Part shown: one piece after another, positions 1 to 11,945 of the stretch
Layout: every line of letters starts with the position of its first letter
Position numbering within the stretch: the first letter of the stretch is position 1
From: Azolla pinnata
Lineage: Eukaryota > Streptophyta > Polypodiopsida > Salviniales > Salviniaceae
Assembly: GCA_037176905.1 (NCBI GenBank)
Contig: JBBBWG010027024.1
Span: forward strand, 1-64,000
Direction of reading: 5' to 3'
Length of the DNA stretch: 64,000 nt
Position numbers and translations under genes: made by a program
Notes under the pieces: generated by a model
The model's database searches: none
Seen by the model: the letters and a program-made list of their open reading frames with translations, nothing else
Told to the model about the DNA's origin: nothing

Positions 1-151
1 CATATATATATGAGAGTGCCCATGGATGTAATAGAAGAGTTTTTTTTTGCCATAATAGTAACGATATAACTCTTTCAGTTCCTCCATCTCTGCCCACCAA
101 CGCCGAACCAGGAAGGATTCGGTTCTAAGGGCGCTCTAGCCATCCATCGCC

Positions 152-318
152 ATGGGCTGCGGCGCTTCCAAGGACTCGTGCATCATCATCCATGCTTCTT
201 TTTCTTCTTCTTCTTCTTCTTCTTCTTCTTCTTCTTCTTCCATGGAAGAAGCCGTGAATGTGGGTAGCTCTGCGAAGGAGATCTTGGAGGCTGAGCAGCA
301 GCAGCAGCAGAAGATGAA

Positions 319-358
<40 letters not shown>

Positions 359-2241
359 AAGAAATCTGAGGAAGTGGATGTGGAATCCCTGCTGTGCCTG
401 GGCGATGTAGGCCGCCATAGCCAGACCTTGCAGGCTGCTCCTGCATCCTCTGCCCATGGATTTGACCTCGGAGGAGAGGACCTTGCCACATCCGCCACAC
501 ATATCGACGAGGGCATCGAGAACATAGACCAGGTGAATTTCCGATCCCTGGTTCCTTTCGTTCTCATCCATCCTGCAGTAGGATGCTGATGCTGGGTCAA
601 AAACAAATGAAGCAAAATCCATGATGCCATAAGAAAGACAGATGTTTTGCATTCAAATGCAGAGATTGGATGCCAAAAAATGATGCCAAATTGAATGTGA
701 AGAATCAGTCGAACGAATGCAGAACCGATTCGAGTGCCAAATGATCCCATTCAGATGCATTCGTCAAGCAAAATCCATGATGCCATAAGAAAGACAGATG
801 TTTTGCATTCAAATGCAGAGATTGGATGCCAAAAAATGAAGCCAAATTGAATGCGAAGAATCAGTCGAACGAATGCAGAACCGATTCGAGTGCCAAATGA
901 TCCCATTCAGATGCATTCGTCAAGCAAAATCCATGATGCCATAAGAAAGACAGATGCTTTGCATTCAAATGCAGAGATTGGATGCCATAAAATGATGCCA
1001 AATTGAATGCCAAGAATCAGTCGAACGAATGCAGAACCGATTCGAGTGCCAAATGATCCCATTCAGATGCATTCGTCCGACTGATTCTTGGCATTCAATT
1101 TGGCATCATTTTGCATCATTTATGGCTGCATTCTGCAAATTTTGAATGCAAAACATCTTTCTTATGGCATCATGGATTTTGCTTCTTTTGTCTCTGACCA
1201 ATTATCAGCAGCCCTACTACTGCATTGGAAACATCTTTCTCTCAGGGAAATCCTGTTTGCTTCTTATGTTAAATCATTTATCGACATTCGAATTGCAAAC
1301 CGTCTTTTGCTTCTGGCATCATGGATTTTGGTTTGTATCAACCGAAACGTCTTGCTTCTGGCCTCTCATCAACCATTTTGCGTGTAATGTCTGTATAATG
1401 TGTATTTACAGGTAAATTGCAGTGACCATGAATGGATGGTGAAGAGTGAATATTCAGATCAATCAGCATCATCTCCACCCGATCTCGACGTCAGCAGCGC
1501 TTGGCCCCATGATGCATGTAGTACGCTCTTATATCTCATCCTCATCAAACTTGTCATTTTCATGTTTCTGACGATATATACATCAAACTTTTATGCATCA
1601 TGCCTTGAAAAACAGGTGAAAACTGGACTGCAATCCAGCCGATTCCATGTCCCTAACAACATACATGTCATCCAAGAATGCAGCATCATGCCTTGATAAA
1701 AATAAGCAAATGCCTTATTGCTTTGTTACAATGTCCCTAACAACAGCGACAAAAACCAGATTGCTATCCAATACAAGCAATATTTGCTGCATCTCATGAA
1801 ATAGAAGGTTCTTCTAGAACCTTGCTATCGGGCTTTAAGAAGGTTGATGCTGATTTGCGTTTCCATTTCGGAATAGACTTGAGAGACCTGATCCTGGAGC
1901 ATTGTGATAAGTCGGCCGAGTCCTTATGTATGCCAACCACTCTCGAAATGGGGGCATGGCAATCGAAGCTTTTCGAGACACTTGATCGAGACATCGGTAA
2001 CATTCTGCTCCATGACAGAATTGATGCACTCACAGCGTGCGTGGAGAAGGACTTTGATGGAGAGCTCGACAAATATAGCCTTGCGATCGATGAGAATCAA
2101 TATGAAAGTGACGACCACAGCATACATGAAAGTGTTGACCATGATCAATGTGAGAATATTCACGAGAGTCAACATGAAAGTTTTGGTGACAGCCACTGTA
2201 ACAATTTTCATCAGAGTAGATATGTTGATATGAGAGTATAG
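152..2241 (+). CDS. Small protein with N-myristoylation-type start (MGCGASK), function unknown
   Basis: I do not recognise the family. Exon 1 (152-532) starts MGCGASK; Gly2 and Cys3 fit N-myristoylation and palmitoylation, so plasma-membrane attachment is inferred. It is followed by 13 serines, a glutamine run and 12 methionines, all from trinucleotide runs. Exon 2 (1412-1517) begins after a TTTACAG acceptor and reads VNCSDHEWMVKSEY in phase. The last exon (acceptor tentative, about 1778) ends at a TAG at 2239-2241. It reads through KKVDADLRFHFGIDLRDLI and WQSKLFETLDRDIGN and closes with repeated HES/HxS motifs. The exon 2 donor is weak and the exon 3 acceptor uncertain, so the middle of the model may be wrong. 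Intron 1 contains a 156-bp triplication (separate entry). Confidence 0.5.
611..1190. repeat. Three 156-bp tandem repeats plus an inverted partial copy (foldback)
   Basis: Three head-to-tail copies start at 611, 767 and 923, each exactly 156 bp and nearly identical. From 1078 the sequence turns round: 1078-1112 is the perfect 35-base reverse complement of 989-1023, and about 1141-1190 is an inverted copy of the first 50 bases of the unit. Weaker related pieces recur near 1295-1330. A transcript of the intron could fold into a long stem. It lies inside intron 1 of the gene at 152. Confidence 0.9.
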
Positions 2242-4165
2242 GGCAGAGTTTTGAGATGAAGTGTCGTCTGCTAATACCGACGCTGTGTACTGGTTTGTTT
2301 GAAGTTCAGAGCAATGAAAAGGCCACTTCTAGATCAAATGTAAATCAATATGCTTCCCCTTTTATTCCTTCATACTAGATCAATGATTCTTTGGATGCAA
2401 CATTTTTGAAAGACAATAATTTGGTTTTGTAGCACAGAATGACATGCGGAACGAGTCTAGGCTTATACTAACTTACGAGTTAAGCTGCATGTGTATCGAG
2501 ATTACAAGCTTCATTATTCATACTTGAACGAGCAGATACGAACCAGGGTTGTCCTGTTACATGTGCCATTGGTTTGATGCACGAAATCGACGAATTCAGC
2601 CGCAAGAAAAGCTAATGAAACCATGATTGGAACTCGTGTGCTCCATAGCATTGTATAATCAATCCCACGGTGATTGTCAAAATGCTTCTGTTTCTAAGGA
2701 TTTGTCCATGAGTTCAAAAGTTATGGCTTAATCTGACAGGTTTGCCATCATGGAGAATGCTTAGAAATGCGAGCTGCTATGACACCATGTTCTGTTGGCC
2801 TTTTATTTCCTGTGCCATAACCTGTTCTCTATGATAGCAGAAAAACGTTTAAAGCATTGCAACAGCATTTACAAAAAGACAAAAAAAATACAGTGAACTC
2901 AAACTGTACAGGAATGTCTCAGTTTTCACTCTCCCCTCTCGCGCTTGTTTTCAAATAGTCACATGCATTCTGAATGCCCAGGATCACAAGGTGAAATCTG
3001 CCTTGGTAAAAATAGCTTCAAACATGAAATACAGCAGCAGACATTTATGCCCCTCCATCATGAACAAAGCTTTTAAAATACAGAAACAGAAACAAATTCA
3101 TCCCAATCCATAGTGTGCAGACCAATGCTTTGCTTGTTAGCGAATCAATATCGAGGACCGATGCATTTCACGAATCTCAAAGATAGCGCATGTGGTATAC
3201 ATTTCTTTCTCACTGACTGTCATTCTATCATCCCCAGGCCAATCCAAGTTTAAAACTCTTTCTCGCAGACCAGTTATCTGTCAAAGTTCTAAACATGGAG
3301 ATCAGGAATTGGTATGAATTCATAAATTGACTATTGCATATCTGGTGGCATTAATTTCATTTGCAGACCAAAAAGTTCTTAACTACAAAAAATGGAGCTC
3401 TTCATGGTAGTTATACTGTTCTCGCATCATCCCATGCCCAATTTTTGGATGTTCTCAACAAAGAGTATACAGATGCTCTTCCTCCATTATTTCAGGATCA
3501 TTCAGTGAAGAGAATACAGATGCTTTTCTTCCATTATTTTGGATCATTCAGTGCCATATATATAGGGACAAGTGTGCATGATAGCAGTACCACAACCAAG
3601 ATAGTTAACATACCAACATGAATTAGAAATAAGGAGAAGAAACTCTTTATTCATCAGTGAGTTGCATAGCTCCAATAAAAAAGAAGAGATTCAACAGTGT
3701 GTGGTTCAACAAATGGATCAATGGTTGATCCTCAAGTACAAATATTGGTAACGTTTTTCTGCCCAAGAGGTCTGCGAGAGAGAGAACCTTCATGGAAAAG
3801 AAAGTTCACACGTTATATCCATCCCCCCCTCAAATAATCTGACCGATGTCAAGAAAAATAACCAATAGATTGAAGAACTGTGTACTGTGGTGGGAAGAGA
3901 TCGGAAGATATGGTATATATGTTGTGGTTGACTAATATTGTACATATAGGACACTGGTGATAGCCGAAATGGATAGCTCCAGATTTATTTTACTCTCCAA
4001 TCAATGGCAAGATTAGAACAGGGCAAACAAAGCAAAGCAAGCCCTTAGTCTTAGCTATGGTGTATGTATGTTTACTTACCAATGGGAAACAACAAAAGCT
4101 TTCTCTCTGCAAGACCCATCAATAAGTAGGCGCCGCAATAGGCAGCATCATATCAACCACCGTTG
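2242..4165. other. Intergenic between two converging genes; nothing firm
   Basis: The stretch separates the 3' end of the gene at 152 (plus) from the 3' end of MYB3R (minus), so both 3' UTRs probably lie here. It is AT-rich. The only structure I see is a 57-bp tandem duplication at about 3468-3560 (a segment containing CAGATGCT and GGATCATTCAGTG occurs twice). The open frame at 3361-3621 covers this duplication and has no recognisable domain. Confidence 0.5.
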
Positions 4166-7100
4166 TTATCGGTATTCTCGGAGCAAATGTAAAGATGGGC
4201 TGTGCAGATCTGCTGAGCTTGCATATATCAACTGCGTAGTCTCGCTGTGATGATTCGGGGTCAGAAATGATGCTGGAGAACAGTCCACCTACAGAGAAAA
4301 AGGAAAAACAAAAAGCACCATCAATGATAAGGGTAGAAAACCGGGACACACAATACAACGACCCTATTTGCCATCTGAAAAAACAATGTCCAGGTGAAGA
4401 TATGCAGCCAACTTGCATATCTGTTATACAAGGTTGAGAGTCAATGACCAAATCCATCATTTTCTATAGTGAAAGTATGCCACGAAAATGCATACTTTCA
4501 ATATAGGGTTTTGGGTTTGGGAATTAGGCAGATTGTTTAGGGTACAGCATAGGATATTTCATGGTTTAGGGCCAACATTGGCATATTGTAAAGCAAGAAG
4601 ATTATGGGTTATGTTTTTTGGACATACCAAAAGAGAGCTAGGCGAATCCACCATCTGCCTATTATCCACTGCAATCATGCTGTTCTCCTTCCCATCAGCC
4701 ACAGGCTTGTCTCTGGCTTTTCCATCACATGAAGATGATGTTGCCAAGATTTGCTCGGCTTCCATGAACGCAGCGGCAGTGTGCTGGCTTAATTGCTCCA
4801 TCAGGCTTAGGGCATCTGCCCCATAATATTCCCGATAAGACCCTGGGGTATCCTGGCTCCCAACATAATACGATCAGTTCTTCTATGTGCCAATAAAAAC
4901 AAGACTGTCGAAAGCATCATGTGATAATTATTTGCCGTAGTTCTTGTGAAAAGGATGTTCTGTCCACATGACACTAGCACTATATAATAAATATTAAGGA
5001 TGGTCTTTGTTCCACGTGCTATTATAGAATTTTAGAGAAAGTGGACGAATACCTCTAACACTGAATATGATTTTCCTTCTTGGACAGCGAGTGGCCCAGA
5101 GCAGATTGGAGACTTCCAGCCCACCAATGGTGAACATAATGACCTGGGAAAAATTAGAGGATTTAGTGTTTGTCATTTCCATTCTGATGTGAAGCATTTG
5201 AAATCAAACAAAATATGGCAGTAAAGCCGCATTTCTGCATGAAATCTAAAACAAAATGGAACTCACATCACACATTTTACCTAGGAACAGTTCCAAAATA
5301 ATTGCAACAATACATAACGGACAGTTTCTAAAACTGAAATAGAATGCTTACACATTGAAACAATCCCACTCTGTCACACTGTTCACCAAATCCTGACTAG
5401 AAGTTGAAACCGGGATGATGTTTCCTGACTTTGGCATCAGCACTTTCAATCCAAACTTTTTCTCACTAGATTTAATCAGTGGTGATCTTAATGAAATCTT
5501 GTCACTGGGCGTATATGACAATGTACTTGATTCAGAGTGCCCATCAAACTGCACATTCATACACAGAAAGAAAAAACAAGGCATGTCAAAAAGCTTCATC
5601 CAAAACTTTATATCTATTTATTTGTGTGGAAAGAATTATGTGCAAAGTACCATGACTTCTTTGCCTATTAAATACTGGTTTCTGATGCCTTGGTTGGATC
5701 CATGCGAAACGATTTTAAGGCTTCGTCCGACATATCTAGGCGAGCCTTCCATGCCTTCCGGTTCACGGACTAAACTTTCAGCTTTAATTCTAATGGATCC
5801 TCGGTTCATATTGGACTCTGAATGAAGAGGGACTTTACTTTTCAAGCAATAAGGTGGCGACACATGGATAGACCTTTCTCCAGATGGTCTCGAATCAGAT
5901 AGTTCCGTTTGTTCATGGCAAAGCAGTGATGCAGCATTCTGGGGAGTTGCAGTAGCAGCAGCAGATAAGGAAGATAGAGAAGGAGAATCGTTTCTCTCAC
6001 TGGAGCGGACCTGATGGGCCGGAGTGAGCAGCTCTCGCTGCCGCTTCTTCCTCAGAATCGAAGGTGTGCCACCAAAGCTCCGTGCTGCAATCCTGAGAAC
6101 AGCTTGTGGGTTGCTGTCTTCCGACAATGGTGATGATGATGATGTTGTCCACTGACCATTTGATGGAGTTGAGCAGCTTATTCCAGAGAAGAACATCTCA
6201 CGCACACCGAGGGGACTATATGCTTGCTGGACATAATTCGAAGTCATCACATCATAGCTGGTGAATGGCATTTCAAGGCTTGCAAACTTAGGAGGCTCAT
6301 AGAAGAGAGACTCTGGCTCTATACAATGTGCCCCAGCACTAGTTTCTCCATGGTCAGCTTGCCATTGCACCATTTCGATGCCCTCTACTAGTCCCTGCCC
6401 AAGAATAGCTTCCTCGTGCTGATCAGAAGTGTTGTCATGTACACCTACCTCTCCTTTGCAAATTTGCTGCCTCTGATCAATGTCTTCAAGAATCGGGATG
6501 TCAGAAACCTGAAGACAATCTCCAGCATAAGAAGGTAAATCAGCTTCTGAGTAGTCCGCAGTTATCTTGATCAACAGATTCTGTTTCCTCTCAGGCTTCA
6601 AAGGGCTTTGAGAGGAACAATGGAAATGGGAAGAGGAATTAACCGGGGAGTGTGACTGGACAGCCGCTGTAGATGGACCTGCTGGAGATCCATGCTGCAC
6701 AGAAAGACCCAAGGATGAAACCCCAGTTTCTGCATGTAGAGCACCTTGTACACAAGCATCTATCTCCCTGGTGTTACCACTCATTTCTTGTGGCTGCTGC
6801 AACTGACAGCGTATTGCTTTGAGGCTGTAGCAGCCAGGATTCTGTCTGAACTCTTCCAGCCTCTGTGTCTGTGAGCATTGTTGCTTTTGTGCTGCCTGGC
6901 AAGATTTACCATGGTTCTCTTCTTGATATTGAGCAATTGGCTGCATTTCAGATACTTGATGCTGAGGATGAGCATGCCGTTGTTCACTCTCGATGGACAT
7001 ATTTTGGTCATACATTTTCAAGTCCTCCATATGTTCACTTCGGTGGTACATAAAGCTTTGTGAGCTGTCTAGCTCAGTACAAGGACTGGCACATTGTTTA

Positions 7101-9458
7101 GCAAGTTCTTTTTCTGCATTACCGGATGAGTGGAACTGCATTATTGGTCCATTTTCTCCACCCCTCCCCGTGCACTCTGAAGTACCAGGTTCTATGGACT
7201 GTCTGGAGGTGCTTGCAACAAAAAAAGAATCAAGCTTTTTCTTGATAGAGCTATTCCAATGGTTCTTAATAGCATTATCTGTCCTGAGAAGTAGCCAAAT
7301 TGTTGAATCAGAATCATTTCCATACTAAGAACCAATTATTATGATATGTGGCAGAAAAAAAATTAATGTACCTTCTATGAACTAGGAAATGCATAGATTT
7401 GTCGATACACATGAAAATTAAGCACAAGTACAGAGACATATAATCTATATGACTAGAGCCCAAAGTCCGACCAATTTATACAATACAGAGGGATTCCAGA
7501 TGAAAAAAGGAGGAATAGTTACCTTCCAGGTAGAAACTTTGCAATCTCAGCCCACTTGTTACCATATATTTCATGAGCTTGAACTAGGGCTAGTTCTTCT
7601 TGCTGGGTCCAAGCCTCCTTTTTAATATTTGGGTTGAGATGGTTATGCCATCTATTAAAAACAAAAAGATTCAACCAAAGAACTAACAGTTGAACATCGA
7701 ATCTCTAAACAGATAGGTAATCAGATGAAGTATGTTTCGTCACAAGAGTGGCAAAAATTGACCTTTCTCTACATTGTTTTCCAATTCGACCGGGCAAGGA
7801 TTGTGCAATAACCGACCATTTCTTTGCTCCGTACTTATGAACAAGCTCCACAATTTTATCATCCTCCTGGAGAACATAATAACAAAGTCATGAGGAAACA
7901 CTTCAAAGACTAGAATCAAGTAAAACAAGATTTGAGAGCAACCTCTTTTGTCCACGGTCCTTTCACAAGATCAGGGTTCAGAACTTTTTGCCAACGATGC
8001 AAGCATTGGACATCCGTCCGGTCAGTAAAATATTCCGCTGCAACACCCTTTTATTGTCAAAACATATAGATAGATAGAGAGATGTTTGGATCACTTTATT
8101 ATTAGAATGTGATAAGCTTGTCTAGTGCTCTATGATAAAGAGAACGGGAAATTTAAAAAAACCATCTCTCTCAAATACAAAAGCATCATAGAAGCCTTCC
8201 ACAAGAATTTAAAATATTAAGGCTTCCACCAATGGATTGATAGACATCTCCAATCCTACCAACATTAACAATATCTACCATAACAACAGAATGAAATCTG
8301 AAAGTCTAGAATTACATACAACGAGCATAATTCGAATTCTTTACCTATCTTCTTCCAATTCTTTCCATTGTAGCATTGTACTGCCCTCCGCAGTGTCTCA
8401 TCCTGGAAATCAACCAAGTTGTGTGTGTGTTCAGGACCAACAAACTAGATAATTCTCCAATGTTGGATAATGTGTTGCACAGTTTAGGAATTGTTGAAAC
8501 TCTTTTGTAGTGCCAATGAGAATGGTAAGAGGGCATGAATGGTAAGATTACCTCCTCGGGTGTCCATCCACCTTTCGCAGACTTCCGTGTGGGGCCCCCA
8601 GTGCGGCTGTGCACAACCAAGTGTGGATCATGAGAATTTTTCTTTAAAGTTCTAAAAGATCAGATCATAGAAAAAGCAGAACAGCAAGTGCCTACTTGTT
8701 ATGCATGCCTCTCAGACATATAGTGAAAGGAACAGATCACAGGAAAATCAGAACAAGCAAGTGCCTTCATGCTATGCTTGGCCCACAGAAGTCTTTCAAG
8801 CTTATGGTAGCACAACATGGAAGTAGGACAAGCAAGTGCCCGCATTCTTGCCCAATTTCCACACATATCAAGCTACTCAAGCCTTTAGAGAGGGGAGGAG
8901 CAGATCGCAAGAAAAGCAGAAACAAACATGTGCCCACATATTATGGTTGCCCAATTTTCCACATACCAAGCTACTCAAGCGTTTAGAGAAGGGAGGAGCA
9001 GATCACAAGAAAAACAAAAACAAACATGTGCCCACATATTATGCTTGCCCAATTTCCACATATCAAGCTATTCAAGCGTTCAGTGACGGGAGCAGATAAC
9101 AACAAAAGAAGAAGCAAACCTGTGGCCACAATATAATACTTGCCAAATTTGCACATATGAAGGCATTTAAGCGTTAAACGAAGGGAGCAGATCACAGGAA
9201 AAAGAAAGTAGAAGCAAATGCCGACATGGCTGATTTCCACATTTCAAGCTTCACCATGCTTTACAGTGAAACAGGCCGTGAAGAAAAGCAACACATGTGT
9301 ATGTGGCTTTAGGTGCGTGCGTTTGTGTCTGTATACCCTTGAACTGGAGGCAGGCTGTGAACACCGCCACTGTCACTGCACTCGGACATGGATGAGGACG
9401 AAGGTGCAGGCGTCTTCTCAGCAGATGCGCCATTCCTCTTCAATTTCCTCTCCGACAT
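4166..9458 (-). CDS. MYB3R: Three-repeat MYB transcription factor, MYB3R class
   Basis: This is a plant R1R2R3-MYB, a family that binds the mitosis-specific activator (MSA) element and controls G2/M genes in the nucleus. Eleven exons rejoin in phase: 9458-9337, 8606-8552, 8402-8345, 8037-7943, 7866-7763, 7651-7523, 7283-5651, 5548-5352, 5143-5053, 4852-4628 and 4288-4166, giving 943 aa. R1 (about 52-100) reads KGGWTPEEDETLRRAVQCY, R2 contains VKGPWTKEEDDKIVELV and R3 contains KKEAWTQQEELALVQAHEIY, followed by NAIKNHWNSSIKKKLDS. The large seventh exon carries the regulatory region. Exon 9 has the family's C-terminal CSPLVGWKSPI motif and exon 10 the LMEQLSQHTAAAF segment. The N-terminal exon (MSERKLKRNGASAEKTP) was placed because it alone gives the right phase and a GT donor before GRTGGPTRKS. 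It looks intact. Intron 1 is expanded by repeats. Confidence 0.95.
8640..9255. repeat. Degenerate tandem repeat of about 95 bp in MYB3R intron 1
   Basis: A unit containing GGGAGCAGATCAC, a run of AAGAAAA/CAAAAAC, and a CCCACATATTATG-like core recurs at 8901, 8999, 9093 and about 9188 (spacings 98, 94 and 95). Weaker members start near 8660 and 8733. The copies differ by substitutions and small indels, so the array is not young. It fills most of the first intron of MYB3R. Confidence 0.8.
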
Positions 9459-9674
9459 CTTCCCCCGAGAAGCCGATCGCCTGCACGCCCGCGGGTGCTC
9501 GAGAATTTCATCAAGGCCAGAAGCCCAACCACGCGCGGATGGACGACGCTCCGGCTAGAGCCCTATCATGGATTTTTCAGGTCCTTTTCTTCCTCTGTCA
9601 GAGGCACGATGGTGATGATGGTGGGAGAAGGGATCTTCCTGCAAAACGCTGTGGAATGGCTGCTTTGCGCAGAA

Positions 9675-9865
9675 TTGAAAGAGGAGGAGGAGAAGCAGGA
9701 GGAGAAGGAGAAGGAGAAGGAGAGAAGGAAGAGGAGCAAGGAGACTGAGAGATCTAAGAGCGCCGCACCATCGCTGAGCTCTCTCTGTCTTTTCTGTCTC
9801 TCTGTTCCTTTTCTTTCTTCTTTCTTCTTTCTTCTTCTTCTTCTTCTTCTTCTTCTTCGCTTTTT
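9675..9865. promoter_or_regulatory. Purine block facing a pyrimidine block upstream of MYB3R
   Basis: On the plus strand 9675-9760 is almost pure A/G (GGAGAAG repeats) and 9775-9860 almost pure C/T (TTCTTC repeats). In the MYB3R sense direction this is a purine block followed by a pyrimidine block about 220-300 bases before the ATG. Pyrimidine patches near the start of transcription are common in plant core promoters. Because the two blocks are roughly complementary they could also pair as a hairpin. Confidence 0.5.
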
Positions 9866-9900
9866 TTCAAACCTCAAACGGCCCTGCTTCGTTGACCGGC

Positions 9901-9963
9901 TATAGCCGGTGGCGCGCCTGCGTCCTCAGCCCCGGGCTGCACCGGCTACAGCCGGTGGTGCGG
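9901..9963. repeat. Paired ACCGGCTATAGCCGGT-type palindromes
   Basis: The sequence around 9894-9912 (GACCGGCTATAGCCGGTGG) and 9940-9960 (CACCGGCTACAGCCGGTGG) are two near-identical short palindromes, 46 bases apart, flanking a GC-rich spacer. No gene context explains them. They may be the edge of a degraded transposable element, but I cannot assign a family. Confidence 0.5.
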
Positions 9964-10029
9964 ATTGCATTTTATTTTATTTCTATTTATTTTAGTTTTT
10001 GTTTTTCTTCAGCCCCGGCACAAGCGGGG

Positions 10030-10500
10030 TCTTCCGGTCAATTGAATTGACTTTTGGTCAATTGACCTGTTCCGTTGACTTCGGTCAATTCGCTCATCTC
10101 GGTCAAATTGACTCGATCGATGAGCTCCTCCTCGTCGATTTACTCTATTCGGATTGTTTGGAGGAGAAGGAACAAATCCGGGGCACAACGCGGGTCTTCT
10201 GATCGACGAGTTCCTCGTCGTCGATTCTATTTGACTCTGGTCGATGAGGTCTTCCTGGTCAATTGACTTGCTCGATGAGGTCCTCCTGGTCCAAATGACT
10301 TGCTTAATGAGCCCCCCCTTCGTCGATCGGCTTGTTCAATGAGGGTCATCCTGGTCAATTGACCTGGTCAATGAGTTCCTCTTGGTCAATTGGGCTTGGT
10401 CAATTAGTTCCTCTTGGTCGATCGGGCTTGGTCAATTAGCTCCTCTTGGTCAATTGGGCTTGGTCAAATTAGCTCCGCTTGGTCAATTGACTATGCCCCT
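10030..10500. repeat. Minisatellite built on GGTCAATTGACT / GGTCAATGAG units
   Basis: A 30-35 bp imperfect unit containing GGTCAATTGA or GGTCGATGAG followed by a CTCCTCTTGGTC-like stretch is repeated a dozen or more times. The last four copies (10380-10490) are the most regular, at 32-33 bp. The open frames on the plus strand across it are simply the repeat read through and have no protein support. Confidence 0.75.
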
Positions 10501-11530
10501 GATGTCTGCCCGACTGATGCAGAACCAAAAACCCTTGGGTCTCTCGTTTGTTCACACTTTGGCCCACTTCATGCGTACATCCGTCGTCAAAGCGACGAGC
10601 CGATTATATCTCTCACTGCCGAATCGAACTGTCTTCAAGATTCTGATTCCTGAGCACGGCTCGACAAGTTCTCCAACTTCATCTCCTTCTTCGGCCCAGA
10701 TTCAGCATGACTCCGAGCAGATCAGATGAAGGAAACGGGCAAGTCACGTCGAAATTCAATTCACAAGGGGCCGTGTTTGACTTCGGCTTATTTAAGAAGT
10801 GAATCAGAAGTTTTGTAGGCTTTCTTGTCTACACTTTATTTTTGCTAGTTGGGGGGAGATTCAAAGGAAGTCAAGGATTGCTTGCTGCAGGATTTGTTGC
10901 TTTGGCTTAGATTTTGAAGATCTCGTCCGATAGATATGAAGCGGTGGAGGCATTTATAGCACCATTTGACAAGATTTGGTGCAATGCATGGATGGCCATT
11001 CCGGACTCTCATCTACCATCAGAGGGTTGTATCGGTGATTATTATCGGATGTTTCGGCCAAATTGGCAATGGCCAATTGTTGGTCCTCCTTGCGATGAGC
11101 TGATTGCGCCGCATTTAGTTAGTTAGATGCATTCAATGCTATGTATAGTTGAGAACACATTATAACGGTGGATGGCGGAATCGAATGTAGGCCCAATCCA
11201 TTTGAAATGCCCGGGCTTGACGAGTCACAGGCCTATTGCTTCTTCAGTTATATATCGAATGCAATCAGACCACCTTCACAGGGTGCAGAAGGTGGCGGTG
11301 TCGATGCTGAATTGCTCCGAAAATCGTCGGATGCAAATTTACTTAAGAAAGGTATGGTTATTGTTACGAATCATCTGTGCCTGTGCAATCCTAATGTCCA
11401 TCTTTGTCTTTCGTAGAGGAATCGGATCACAGATCGATTGAATCACTAGCAAGCCTCGAAACTGGAGACGTGATGAAACCCATATTGTATGAAGCCTATT
11501 TACGCTCGATTATGTAAGTGTGTATTTTCA
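10500..11530. other. No gene identified; possible repeat-derived DNA
   Basis: Codon-like stretches are short (the longest open frames are 70-115 codons) and show no domain I recognise. The block follows the minisatellite without a clear boundary and may belong to the same degraded repeat element, but I see no terminal repeats or enzyme motifs to name it. Confidence 0.4.
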
Positions 11531-11539
11531 AAGATGCAT

Positions 11540-11945
11540 GACAATGTAAGGATATCCATATGTAAGTGTATGTATATCCATATGCCTTCATGCATGTAAG
11601 TCTTCATGTAAGGCATGCGTCGCATGTTGATGTGCATGCATCGCTATATGCATATGCCTTCATGTATGTATGCCTTCATGTGAGGCATGTATCGCATGTT
11701 GATGTGCATGCATCACTATATGCTATATGCCTTCATGCAAGGCAGACAAATGTCGATGCATGCATACATACAAACATGTTGACAATGGGATGTACATGCA
11801 TGCATACATATCGATATACATGTTGTATGTATGTACGTATGTACGTTACGCGTGCATGGATGTCTCTACTATGTATGAATGTGTCTGCATTGTGTCACAT
11901 CTAATGTTGATGTATGTATGTATGTATGTATGTATGCGCGTACGT
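11540..11945. repeat. CATG/TATG-rich minisatellite
   Basis: Two copies of a segment of about 75 bp (ATATGCCTTCATG ... GGCATG ... CGCATGTTGATGTGCATGCATC) occupy 11575-11735. They are followed by CATGCATACATA and TATG tetranucleotide runs up to 11945. The open frames here are repeat-coded. Confidence 0.75.
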
